Origin: DVED01 sp963838375
GTDB taxonomy: Bacteria > Cyanobacteriota > Cyanobacteriia > Cyanobacteriales > Geitlerinemataceae
Direction of reading: 5' to 3'
Assembly: GCA_963838375.1 (NCBI GenBank)
Contig: CAWIQY010000003.1
Span: forward strand, 1 to 64,000
Length of the DNA stretch: 64,000 nucleotides
The first letter of the stretch is position 1; each line of letters opens with the position of its first letter. The notes below the pieces were generated by a model, which searched no databases, was not told the DNA's origin, and saw only the letters and a program-made list of their open reading frames with translations. The translations under genes and the position numbers were made by a program. Shown here in pieces: positions 1 through 7,748 of this stretch.

Positions 1-159
1 GGCGCGCGCACGACGCTGCTCGACTTCGAGCTCACCGGAGCGTGGACGGCGCACGGGCTCCGAAACGCGCTGGTGGCGCTCACGGCCGTCTGGCTGCTGT
101 TCGGCGTGCTCCACCTGGCGCGCGCCATTACCAGGCGCTCGGCGTCCGACCGTGCTTGA
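1..159 (+). CDS. C-terminal end of a membrane protein (partial)
   Basis: An open frame enters from the left edge and stops with TGA at 157-159, giving 52 residues. A hydrophobic stretch (ALVALTAVWLLFGVLHLA) is followed by a basic tail (RAITRRSASDR), which is what the last transmembrane helix and cytoplasmic tail of an inner-membrane protein look like. The family cannot be named from so short a tail. The codons are strongly GC-rich, like the next genes. Positions 160-352 hold no convincing gene. Confidence 0.5.
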   Translation, partial: GARTTLLDFELTGAWTAHGLRNALVALTAVWLLFGVLHLARAITRRSASDRA

Positions 160-352
160 AAGTCCCCGTCCACCCCGTTTGTCAGCTTATGCCCGCCGGC
201 TCGTCGGCGCACGTGATCTGCCTCGGCTCTCTGGTCCGTAAGGAGGCACGAGGCCTCTCCCCCCTGCGGGGCCAGGATCTCCCCGCTCCCGCGCACCGCT
301 GAGCGTCGTATCTTTACCGGAAGCGCTTCCGAAACCATCTCCTTCTCCTCCC

Positions 353-1239
353 ATGAAGACCGCCGAAGCTCAAGCCCTCGCCCCCACCGACCCCGCCGCG
401 CTAGCGGCGCCCTCCGGCGACGGCGCCACTCAAGAAGCCGAGTTCAAGTCGGCCTACGAAAAGGACGACGTGGCGGCCATCGACCCGCGCTGCGTGCCGC
501 AGGAGCTCGACGGGATGCCGCCCATCGGCGACGAGATCGTGGCGCCGGACTACGACCAGCGCGACCACGACACGTGGGCGATGCTGCACGACCGGATGAT
601 GGAGGCGCTGCCCGGCCGCGCGAGCAACACCTATATGAAGGGCGCCCAGACGCTCGGGCTCGACGAGTCCCGGCATCCCGGCGCTCCGCGACCTCTCGGC
701 GGCACATGGAGAACGAGACCGGGCGCGTGGCCCGCGTGCCCGGCCTCGTCCACGAGCGCGACTTTTTCGAGCTCCTCTCCAAGCGCTTCTTCCCCTCCAA
801 CGGACTACATCCGCGGCCCCGAAGAGCTCGACTACACGCCGGCGCCGGACTGCTTCCACGACATCTTCGGCCACATGCCGATGCTCACCGACCCGGCCTT
901 TGCCGACTTCTACCAGCTCTTCGGCAAGGCGGCGCTAAACGCCACCGGCCAGGACCGCGTGAGCCTGGAGCGCTTCCACTGGTTCACGGCCGAGTTTGGG
1001 CTGATCGAGCAGGCGGGCGAGCTCCGCATCTTCGGCGCTGGCATCATGTCGTCCAAAAAAGAGGTCTTCAACGCGCTCTCCGACGACGTCGCCCGGCACC
1101 CCTTCGACCCGGCGAGCATCATCCGGCAGGACTACGACGTGTGGCATCTCCAGGAGACGCTGTTCGTGCTCAAGTCGTTCGAGAGCCTCGTCGACGGCTT
1201 CCGCTGGGCTGGGCCCGCAGCCGCAACCTACTCGGATAG
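353..1239 (+). pseudogene. phhA: Phenylalanine 4-monooxygenase, frame broken by indels
   Basis: Aromatic amino acid hydroxylase, converting phenylalanine to tyrosine with O2, tetrahydropterin and non-haem iron. The iron-binding segment HDIFGHMP and the third ligand, Glu in WFTAEFGL, are present and intact. The start at 353 gives a normal N-terminus (KSAYEKDDVAAIDPRCVPQE). Between about 670 and 805 the family sequence moves through all three frames: extra bases are needed near 674 (after DESR), 702 (before HMENETG) and 800 (before TDYIRGPEEL), with net return to frame. The end is uncertain: the frame runs on into the next gene, and another frame has a TAG at 1237-1239. This is either a true pseudogene or, more likely, uncorrected sequencing error, since the conserved residues are undamaged. 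Confidence 0.8.
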
Positions 1240-1252
1240 CCGAGCCTGTCCG

Positions 1253-1678
1253 ATGGAAGCGCCCGACTTTGCAGCCGCCCCGGCCGACGCCGTCTGCCGC
1301 CTCGTCGCCACCGTGCGCGGGCGCGTGCAGGGCGTCGGCTTCCGCGCCTTCACGCGCCGCCACGCCCGCCGGCTCGGCCTAAACGGCCACGTCCGCAACG
1401 ACCCCGACGGCTCGGTGTCGGTGGTGGCTGAGGGCCGGGGCCGCGTGCTCGGCGAGCTGCTCCGCGCCCTCCACGACGGCCCACCCGCCGCGCGCGTGGA
1501 CGGGGTGACGATGGATTGGTCGGAAGCGGAAGGCGCGTGCGGCGGGTTCGTGGTGGAGCACGCGGAATGCCGAGTGGGCGCAGCTGGAACGGCCGGGCAT
1601 GAGGGGCGGCCTGCGAACACACATCGCGCGCTCCCTGAGCCTCGTGATGCGCCGGCCTGGGACTGCTCGCGGTGCTGA
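1253..1678 (+). CDS. acyP: Acylphosphatase
   Basis: Small enzyme hydrolysing acyl phosphates. The signature VRGRVQGVGFRAF, with the phosphate-binding Arg, and the conserved Asn region GLNGHVRNDPDGSVSV are clear. The ATG at 1253 lies in the same frame as the end of phhA, so the two read as an apparent fusion, probably because an indel hides the phhA stop. The family is normally about 90 residues, ending near GFVVEH (about 1560). The extra 35 or so residues here look like out-of-frame sequence running into the next gene, so the true stop is probably earlier. Confidence 0.7.
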   Translation: MEAPDFAAAPADAVCRLVATVRGRVQGVGFRAFTRRHARRLGLNGHVRNDPDGSVSVVAEGRGRVLGELLRALHDGPPAARVDGVTMDWSEAEGACGGFVVEHAECRVGAAGTAGHEGRPANTHRALPEPRDAPAWDCSRC

Positions 1679-2237
1679 TCGCCGCAGGAGGTACGTCCGT
1701 CGTCTCCGCGCAGGAAATGGTATTGCAGATGTGGCCGAGCGTGGGACTTGGCCCAGGGCTCGCGAGCGCCGGCGTCGATGGGCGGACGGGCTGGAGCGCG
1801 CGAGCCGGCGTGCGTCTCGTGTTCGGGCGGTGGGTGCTCACCGGCCGCCAGACGGCCACGGGCGGCGGAGCGAGCCGCTTCGACACGGGCTTCGGACGCG
1901 CGCGTGCCAGCTACAACGAGAGCGCGGTGCTGCTGGGCTACACGCCGCCAGGACGCCTGCGCGGGCACGTCGTGGTGAGCGCGGGTCTCGCCGGGGCCAG
2001 CGCGTCCAGGCACGGACGGGAGACGGCGACCCGTGCATCCGGCGCCTTTTCGGCGGCTGCCGGGCCTACTACTATGAGCCGGTCGAGGCGGTGTGGGGGC
2101 TGGCGCTGGAAGCGGGCGCCTATCGCCGCGCGTTCTGGATCGTGGACTACGGGCTCACGCTCCACGCCAACGTCAACGCCGAACAGCCCGTGGCCGGGGC
2201 GACGATCGGGCTGCGTATCGGGCGCGGGAATCGGTGA
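1599..2237 (+). pseudogene. Exported, outer-membrane-barrel-like protein, frameshifted
   Basis: No family is recognised by name. An ATG at 1599 opens a basic N-terminus (MRGGLRTHIARSLSLVMRR). After a shift near 1655-1665 it continues as a hydrophobic signal core (LGLLAVLIAAGG) ending at a likely cleavage site, SAQE. The middle alternates Gly and aromatic residues in short stretches, like a small beta-barrel. A second shift near 2030-2060 is needed to reach the C-terminal part containing AYYYEPVEAVWGLAL and VAGATIGLRIGRGNR, which stops at 2237. Two 1-nt indels in 640 bases fit the error pattern of the neighbouring genes. It could be a lipid A deacylase-like or generic outer-membrane protein; that is a guess. 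Confidence 0.45.
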
Positions 2238-2286
2238 ACAAACCCGGCAGGCGGCTCCTCGCGTGCCATCGTGCGTACCGTGCGCC

Positions 2287-2502
2287 ATGTCCGACGATGA
2301 CCTTCCGCGCTGCCCGTGCGGCACCCACCGCTATTCGCTGCTCGCCCGGCCCAAGCTGAAGTTCGGCGGCTCGAACGTGGTGCTGATCTTTGCCGGCGGC
2401 TCGGGCCGGCCGTACGAGATCGAGTTCCGCTGCGGCCAGTGCCAAGAGCCCTTCGAGACGACGCGCGACCCCGAGGTGCTCGAAGCCTTCCGCGACCGCT
2501 GA
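2287..2502 (+). CDS. Small protein with paired CxC/CxxC motifs
   Basis: A 71-residue frame with an ATG at 2287. It contains PRCPCGTHRYSLLARPKLKF near the N-terminus and FRCGQCQEPF near the C-terminus: two cysteine pairs that could hold one zinc ion as a small ribbon. Between them lies a hydrophobic beta-rich core (NVVLIFAGG). I do not recognise a named family. The same frame is open upstream to 1672 only because of the frameshift in the previous gene; the ATG at 2287 is the sensible start. It sits between the exported protein gene and the aminomutase gene on the same strand. Confidence 0.5.
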   Translation: MSDDDLPRCPCGTHRYSLLARPKLKFGGSNVVLIFAGGSGRPYEIEFRCGQCQEPFETTRDPEVLEAFRDR

Positions 2503-2628
2503 GACAAGACGGGAAGAGAGAACGAGACCAGGAGAGGACGAAATCTCCTCCGGTCGCCCTTTCCTCCTTCTTCGTCATCTCCTCGATTCTGACTCCTCGA
2601 CTCCTTCCCCGCATGGCTTCTCTTTCCG

Positions 2629-3851
2629 ATGACCAACGCCGCGCAGGCCGAGTGGGACGACTGGCGCTGGCAGATGCGCCACCGCCTCCGCACCGCCGAG
2701 GATCTCGAACGCTTTGTCCACCCAACAGGCGGCGAGCGCGAGGCCATTGAGCAGACGGCGGACGTGTTTCGGTGGACCATCACGCCGTACTACGCCTCGC
2801 TCATGCACCCCACGGACCCGGCGTGCCCGGTGCGCCGGCAGGTGGTGCCGCACGCCGGCGAGATGGCGCCCGACATCGTGGGCGTCGCCGATCCGCTGGA
2901 CGAGGTGGGCCACAGCCCGGTCAAAAACCTCGTCCACAACTACCCCGACAAAGTCGCCTTTTGCGTCACGAGCGAGTGCGCCGTCTACTGCCGCTACTGC
3001 CTGCGCAAGCGCATGGTGGGCGATTCCGACTTCATGATGCGCAAGGACGACCTCCGCGCCGGCATCGCCTACATCGCCCGCACGCCCGCCATCCGCGACG
3101 TGCTGCTCACCGGCGGCGACCCGCTCGTCTTCTCCGACGACAACCTCGACTGGCTGCTCGGCGCGCTCCGCGCGATCCCGCACGTCGAGATCATCCGCAT
3201 CGGGAGCCGGCTGCCGGTGGTGCTGCCGCAGCGCATCACGCCCGCGCTGTGCGCCGTGCTGAAAAAGCACCATCCGGTCTGGCTGAACACCCACTTCAAC
3301 CACCCACACGACCCCACCGCCGAAACCGCCAAGGCCGCCGCGATGCTGGCCGACGCCGGCGTGCCCGTCGGCAACCAGACGGTGCTGCTCGCGGGGGTGA
3401 ACGACGACCTCGGGGCCATGAAGGCGCTCGTGGAAGGGCTCGGCGGCTCCGCATTCGGCCGTACTACGTCTACCACGCCCAGCTCATCGGCGGCACGGCG
3501 CACCTGCGGACGAGCATAGAGCGCGGCATGGCGCTCATGAAAGGGCTTCGCGGCCACACGAGCGGCTTCGCCGTCCCGGCCTACGTCCTCGACACGCCCG
3601 ACGGCAAGGTGCCGCTCACGCGCGACTACGTCCGCGGCCGCGCCGGGCGCCACGTGGTCATGGAGACGACGCGCGGCACGCTCTGGGCCGAGCCCAACCC
3701 GCTCCCCGACGGAGAAACGAAAGCAGTCGGCTTCGCGCTGCCCGAGATCGAGATGCCCGCCGGGGCGCGCACGATTCCCACCGGCGCCCCCACCTTCATC
3801 CCCGTCCCCGACGGCTACGCGCGCGTCGGGGACGAGAAAGCGCGAGTCTAG
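2629..3851 (+). pseudogene. kamA: Lysine 2,3-aminomutase (KamA-type radical SAM), one frameshift
   Basis: Radical-SAM, PLP-dependent aminomutase that moves the alpha-amino group of lysine (or glutamate) to the beta carbon. The iron-sulfur motif SECAVYCRYCLRKR (Cx3CxxC) is present, as are LLTGGDPL and the PLP-lysine region DTPDGKVPL. The N-terminus EWDDWRWQMRHRL from the ATG at 2629 is typical. Near 3445-3455 the frame shifts by one base: the family sequence resumes as RIRPYYVYHAQLIGGT and stops at 3851, 4 nt past the 3' end of the convergent gene. All catalytic motifs survive, so the shift is probably a base-call error. Beta-lysine made by such enzymes can serve as an osmolyte, but lysine and glutamate aminomutases are hard to tell apart by eye. 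Confidence 0.8.
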
Positions 3852-5462
3852 CGCGAGACGACCACACGTACCGTCTGCCGGGCGCCGGACGTCTCGGCCC
3901 GGACGACGTAGAGGCCGGGCGTCAGGCCGCGCGCGTCGAACGAGACGGCGCCGGCTGGTGCGGGGCCGTCGTGGAGCACCGCCACCTGCCGCCCGAGCAG
4001 GTCGAACGCCTCGACGCGCACCGTTTCGCCGGCCGGCGCGGTCACGGCAAATGCGGTTTGCTCGCGCACCGGGTTGGGTCCGGCGAGCCGGAGCGTGAAG
4101 CGGTCTGCCCCTGTCGCCGGCTCCGTCGCCACTGCCGACCGTCCCAGGATGAACAGCTCGGCTCCCGCCTCGGGCGTGGAGAGCGTGGCGTACGAAACGC
4201 CGCCAGCGGTGGCGAACGTGGGCTCTGAGGTGAGATCTGTCGCGAGCGCTTCGCCGTCCAGGCCGTCGGCGCGCCAGAGCGAGTAGCGGAAGTCGTGTCC
4301 ATCCTCGGTCTCCAGATAGCGCTCGGAGATGACGTAGAGTCGATCGCCCGCGAGCAGGATCGGGCGGGCTCAGCCGTGTAGCGGTGGGCGCGTCGAAGCG
4401 GCATCCGCGAGCGCCCTTTCCCCTGGCGGAAGGCGCAGGGCGAGGCGGGCCTCCTCGCCAGGAGCCACGCGCCACACTTCGGCCACGCCGCCACGCTCGG
4501 CCGCCAGCGCCACGCTACCGTCCGGGAGCGGCGTCGCGGTGGCGGGATTCTGCAGCGGCCCCTCATCAAACTGCAGACCAATGGGGACCGCGCCGTCTCG
4601 GGTGGCGGCGTAGAACGTCACAGGACCGCCGCCGCCGGCCGACGGCTCGCCAAACAGCACGCCGTCGCCGAACGGCACGAGCGACTGGTTGGACGACGCC
4701 ACGTGGAGCGGTGCGACGGCGCGCTCTCCGTCGCCGTCCAGTACGTACAGCCCCTGCGGATCGGCTTCCGCCACGAGCGCGAAGACCGCTTCCCCCACCG
4801 ACAGCGCGTTGCCGTAGAAAAAGCCGCCGCTCGCGCCGGGCCTGCCCTCGCCGAACGTGGCCGCGCGCGCCGCGCCTTCCCCGTCGCTCTGCCAAAGCGT
4901 CGACCCGCCCTCGGCGGAGAAGAAGACGCCGGTAGCGCTGGGCGTGACGACGTAGCGAAGCCCGTCGTTTTTCGCCGGCCGCGCGTCCGGCACCACGCGC
5001 GTGCCCGAAGGCGTGCCATCGCTCGTCCAGAGCCGCGTGCTTTCAATCCCGGTGCCCGGACTGCCGGCGAGGAAGAACAGGCGGTCCCCGGAAGCCGTCA
5101 GGTAGCCAGGGTCTCCGTCTATCTCGGCAACCACAAGGGTCCCGTCCGCCGTGCCGTCCGTGCGCCAGAGGGAGATGCTGGACAGCTCGGCATCGTACCG
5201 AAAGAAGTACAGGGTTTCATCCAGCGAGACGCCGCCGCGCCAGGCATAGCCGGTAAAGAGCCGTGTGGCCTGTTCGCCTTCGACGGCGTAGAGGCCTCGT
5301 CCCTCATCCGTCCGGGCGGTGACCAGAGAGCCGTTCCCCCACAGTTCCTACGATGAAGGGAGAGGAGGAATCGGGTCCTGGCACAAAATCGACCGCGAGC
5401 GTTTGGGACGAGGCGGGGGCCGCCGCGAGGCAGCCGAGCAGGAGGAGTAGCGAGAAACGCAT
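3848..5462 (-). pseudogene. Secreted ELWxxDGT-repeat protein with type IX sorting domain
   Basis: Reads as a secreted protein of about 535 residues once two or more frameshifts are bridged (near 5320 and 4370). The start at 5462 opens a clear signal peptide (MRFSLLLLLGCLAAAPASSQ). The middle has repeated blocks of the form LWxxDGT followed by GT (LWRTDGTADGT, LWTSDGTPSGT), as in hyalin/ELWxxDGT repeat proteins. The C-terminal 90 residues (3848-4132) are a type A type IX secretion sorting domain: LRLAGPNPVREQTAF, VEAFDLLGRQVAVL, PGLYVVRAE and a final basic VVVSR. Type IX secretion is found in the Bacteroidota/Rhodothermota group and not in Cyanobacteria, which is the best evidence that this end of the contig is foreign to the rest. 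Confidence 0.75.
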
Positions 5463-5599
5463 GGGACGAAAGACTGGTGGTGTGGCAGGGGCTGCTCTAC
5501 CTACACGTCGGGTCGTGCGCACACACAACACTCTGTGCAAAAAAGAACGTTTCGCTGCGTTTCTCGCGGTGCCCCGTTTGGTTACAGCGGTCGGTGCGG

Positions 5600-5710
5600 C
5601 GTAGGATTTCCTCATGCCCGTTTCTCTCATTCAACCCGCGACGATCGCCCGCATCGCGCCGTGGACGCTCGCGTATCCATGGCTGTGCGTGGGTGGGTGG
5701 AACCAACCCG
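5600..5710. other. Junction between GC-rich DNA and cyanobacterial DNA
   Basis: Left of here the genes are GC-rich and of Rhodothermota/Bacteroidota type. Right of about 5,710 base composition falls, CGATCG words become frequent, and the protein sequence is cyanobacterial Cmr3. The exact break cannot be placed by eye: the frame that continues into Cmr3 is open from 5614, but its first 30 or so codons are GC-rich, and cyanobacterial sequence is convincing from about WNQPADLIQENEW (5697 onward). No insertion sequence, tRNA or integrase is visible at the join. Confidence 0.7.
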
Positions 5711-6309
5711 CAGACTTGATTCAAGAAAACGAGTGGGCTGCCAAAACGCCTTGGAAATTCACCCCCGTATTGCATCCCAGCATGAAAGATGACGAACGCC
5801 ATGTCCGAGACAAAGATGGTTTATTTCTCGAATACGCGGTTCAAGTTCCCGATGATATTTGCTTGGTGTATCTATCTACCAAATCGATTGAGAACGGATG
5901 GTATCGGTTTGGGGGAGAAAATCACGTTGTTGAAGTTGAATGTATCGATTTGAGTGAATATGATTTTTTGTTAGATTTGTTCCAACAAAAGATAGACAAA
6001 TACTTCGCGCTGATTACTCCCGGCGTGTGGGGTTCCAATCGTTATTCCTACCGCTATCCCCAGCATCCTGACTTTCCCAAACCCGCAGCCATGCTGACAG
6101 ATAAACCCGTTCCCTACCGTTACCGTGCGGGAAAACAATTGGGACGGGGGCGATATGCAGTTTTGCCGGGAAGTGTATACGTATTAAACGAATCGTTGGG
6201 TAAATCTTGGTGGGATTGGTCGGAAGATTGGTTTCCCAAGGAAGGATTCCACCTGAAAAAAGTTGGATGTGGCTTATGTCTTCCGTTAGAGATTGAATCC
6301 GAATTGTAG
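5614..6309 (+). CDS. cmr3: Cmr3, type III-B RAMP subunit, 5' end lost at the junction
   Basis: Cmr3 is a RAMP protein of the type III-B (Cmr) RNA-targeting complex that caps the 5' handle of the crRNA next to Cas10/Cmr2. The retained part has features I associate with cyanobacterial Cmr3: KDGLFLEYAVQVPDD, ENGWYRFGGE, a Gly-rich GKQLGRGRYAVLPGSVYVL and GFHLKKVGCGLCLPLE at the end. Family members are roughly 350-400 residues, so around 150 N-terminal residues are missing. The ATG at 5614 lies in foreign DNA and is not the native start. The stop codon TAG (6307-6309) lies within a dispersed repeat. It heads the cmr3-cmr4-cmr5-cmr6 row; cas10/cmr2 was presumably upstream and is lost. Confidence 0.75.
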   Translation: MPVSLIQPATIARIAPWTLAYPWLCVGGWNQPADLIQENEWAAKTPWKFTPVLHPSMKDDERHVRDKDGLFLEYAVQVPDDICLVYLSTKSIENGWYRFGGENHVVEVECIDLSEYDFLLDLFQQKIDKYFALITPGVWGSNRYSYRYPQHPDFPKPAAMLTDKPVPYRYRAGKQLGRGRYAVLPGSVYVLNESLGKSWWDWSEDWFPKEGFHLKKVGCGLCLPLEIESEL

Positions 6310-6373
6310 GGGCGAAGCATTTGCCCAAAAATTTCATGCAATTATCAAAAAAATCCTGCAAATGCTTCGCCCC
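6306..6373. repeat. GTAGGGGCGAAGCATT inverted-repeat element
   Basis: An inverted repeat with arms GTAGGGGCGAAGCATTTG (from 6306) and CAAATGCTTCGCCCC (to 6373), about 35 bases apart. The same arm sequence recurs at 16876-16943, and a shorter relative (GTAGGGGCGAATGGCATTC) occurs at 14380 and 14985. Such short palindromic dispersed repeats are common in cyanobacterial genomes. Here its TAG serves as the stop codon of cmr3. Confidence 0.7.
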
Positions 6374-6452
6374 AAAGTGCTGGGCAACAATCGCCCTTCC
6401 AGATTGACCGTACCCAAATGAGAATTGCTATAAAAGTTCAGGAGTGAGTTGA

Positions 6453-7337
6453 ATGTACAAGAAAGCCTACGGCATTATCCAGACCCAATCTCCCCTCCAT
6501 GTCGGCGCGACGGCTGGGGAAGAAACGGGTAATTTGAACCTGATTTTTCGCGACCAATTTACCCAAACCGGAATTATTCCGGGGAGTTCGATTCGGGGAC
6601 GGTTGCGTTCCGAGATGCGCCGCGAGTCGGCGGCAGATGAGAATTACTGGTACGGTCAAAAACCGGATTGGAAAGACCCAAACGCCTCCCAAGAAAAAGA
6701 CTCGGAAACGGCTGGGGATAACCCAGCAGAGGGTAAAACCACGGAATCATTCGTGAAAATCGAATATGCTTCGATCGTCTGGTTGCCTGTCTTTTGTCCG
6801 GGTCAACCGATGGTTTGGGTGAGTTGTCCGCGCCTGTTGCGGCGATATCAGCGCATTGCGGGAAGTTTAGATACGCCTGAAGCCAAGTTGCTGCGAGATG
6901 CAGATTTGCCTGATGAGTATACTCGATCGAAAACTCTAAAACCCCTGAAAGTAGACGGAATAGAAAAGCTCTTTTTCAACTTCGGTTTCCTCACCATCGA
7001 AGACAAAGCGGATTTATCGCCGTGGTTTCCCTTGGGAGAACAATTACCTGCGGTGGTGGTTGCCGATGACGAAATTGCCATGATTCACGATATGGCATTG
7101 TATCGCCAGAGTCGGGTGCGTTTGGAAGACGAGGAGAAGAAAGTTAAAGGCGGACAGTTTTTCAATACCGAAGCCTTACCCGAAGATACCATTTTGGTGT
7201 TTGCGATCGCCCTGCGAGATGACCCCAAAGGTGGCAAATGGCAGCCCTTCAACGGTGAAGATAGCGAAGAAATCTATCTGGGTGGTTTGGAATCGATCGG
7301 CTTCGGTCGCTGTTCTGTCACCCTCAAAGGAGTCTAA
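6453..7337 (+). CDS. cmr4: Cmr4, backbone RAMP nuclease of the type III-B complex
   Basis: Cmr4 (Cas7-type) subunits form the helical backbone along the crRNA and cut bound target RNA at 6-nt steps. The 294-residue protein begins with IQTQSPLHVGATAGEE and IIPGSSIRGRLRSEMR, the RAMP start and the loop that holds the catalytic Asp region in this family, and ends with a Gly-rich segment, EIYLGGLESIGFGRCSV. The middle 70 residues (about 65-100) are a low-complexity acidic insert. The ATG at 6453 follows an AGGAG-like site (TTCAGGAGTGAG). The gene is 3 nt upstream of cmr5 and clearly cotranscribed. Confidence 0.85.
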   Translation: MYKKAYGIIQTQSPLHVGATAGEETGNLNLIFRDQFTQTGIIPGSSIRGRLRSEMRRESAADENYWYGQKPDWKDPNASQEKDSETAGDNPAEGKTTESFVKIEYASIVWLPVFCPGQPMVWVSCPRLLRRYQRIAGSLDTPEAKLLRDADLPDEYTRSKTLKPLKVDGIEKLFFNFGFLTIEDKADLSPWFPLGEQLPAVVVADDEIAMIHDMALYRQSRVRLEDEEKKVKGGQFFNTEALPEDTILVFAIALRDDPKGGKWQPFNGEDSEEIYLGGLESIGFGRCSVTLKGV

Positions 7338-7340
7338 ACA

Positions 7341-7748
7341 ATGGCATTTGAAACTTACCGCATCGATCGAATTGCCCACGATTTGGTTCGCGACTATTAC
7401 CAATCTCGGGACGCGATGTCCCAATCTCACAAAATGCGGATGACTGTTGCTTACGGGTTGGAACGGTTTTGGGGAGAACAGTATCGCTTGGATGGTGTTA
7501 AGGCGGACTATTGGAAAGCAACTTGGGATGAATTCGCGAAGATGATGGATAAGGTAGGAATCTCGATTCCCAATGACGAAATCGATCCCAACCAACCCGA
7601 TACCGTCAAAAGCATGACAGATAAGCTTTGGGCGGTTCCCCTGGAACACCGCAAAGTGGCACTGGCTGTCCTCACCCAACTCTGCGGCAGTTTGGTGTGG
7701 TGGACGCAACGGTACAAAAAGTTAGCTGGAGGTAGCGACGATGAGTGA
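7341..7748 (+). CDS. cmr5: Cmr5, small subunit of the type III-B complex
   Basis: Cmr5 is the small helical Cas11-type protein stacked along the target RNA in the Cmr complex. The 135-residue product is all-helical in appearance, ends with the conserved pattern VLTQLCGSLVWWTQRYKKL, and has the usual size. It starts 3 nt after cmr4 behind an AAAGGAG ribosome site and overlaps the next gene by 8 nt, so cmr4, cmr5 and the cmr6-like gene are one translational unit. Confidence 0.8.
   Translation: MAFETYRIDRIAHDLVRDYYQSRDAMSQSHKMRMTVAYGLERFWGEQYRLDGVKADYWKATWDEFAKMMDKVGISIPNDEIDPNQPDTVKSMTDKLWAVPLEHRKVALAVLTQLCGSLVWWTQRYKKLAGGSDDE

Noticed and set aside
42..302. 86-residue frame at the left end
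   Set aside because: It overlaps the hydrophobic C-terminal reading frame 1-159 in another phase, and has Arg/Ala/Pro-rich shadow composition.
353..1678. A genuine phenylalanine hydroxylase-acylphosphatase fusion protein
   Set aside because: The single frame results from indels: the region around 670-805 is out of frame and the phhA stop appears hidden by a further indel. The acylphosphatase has its own ATG.
1..5600. Genomic island acquired by the cyanobacterium
   Set aside because: No integrase, tRNA, insertion sequence or attachment site at the boundary; the break falls inside cmr3, and the two sides differ in sequence quality, which favours a false join.
5614..5700. Native start of cmr3 at 5614
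   Set aside because: The first 30 or so codons are GC-rich foreign sequence and do not resemble a Cmr3 N-terminus; the start is an artefact of the join.
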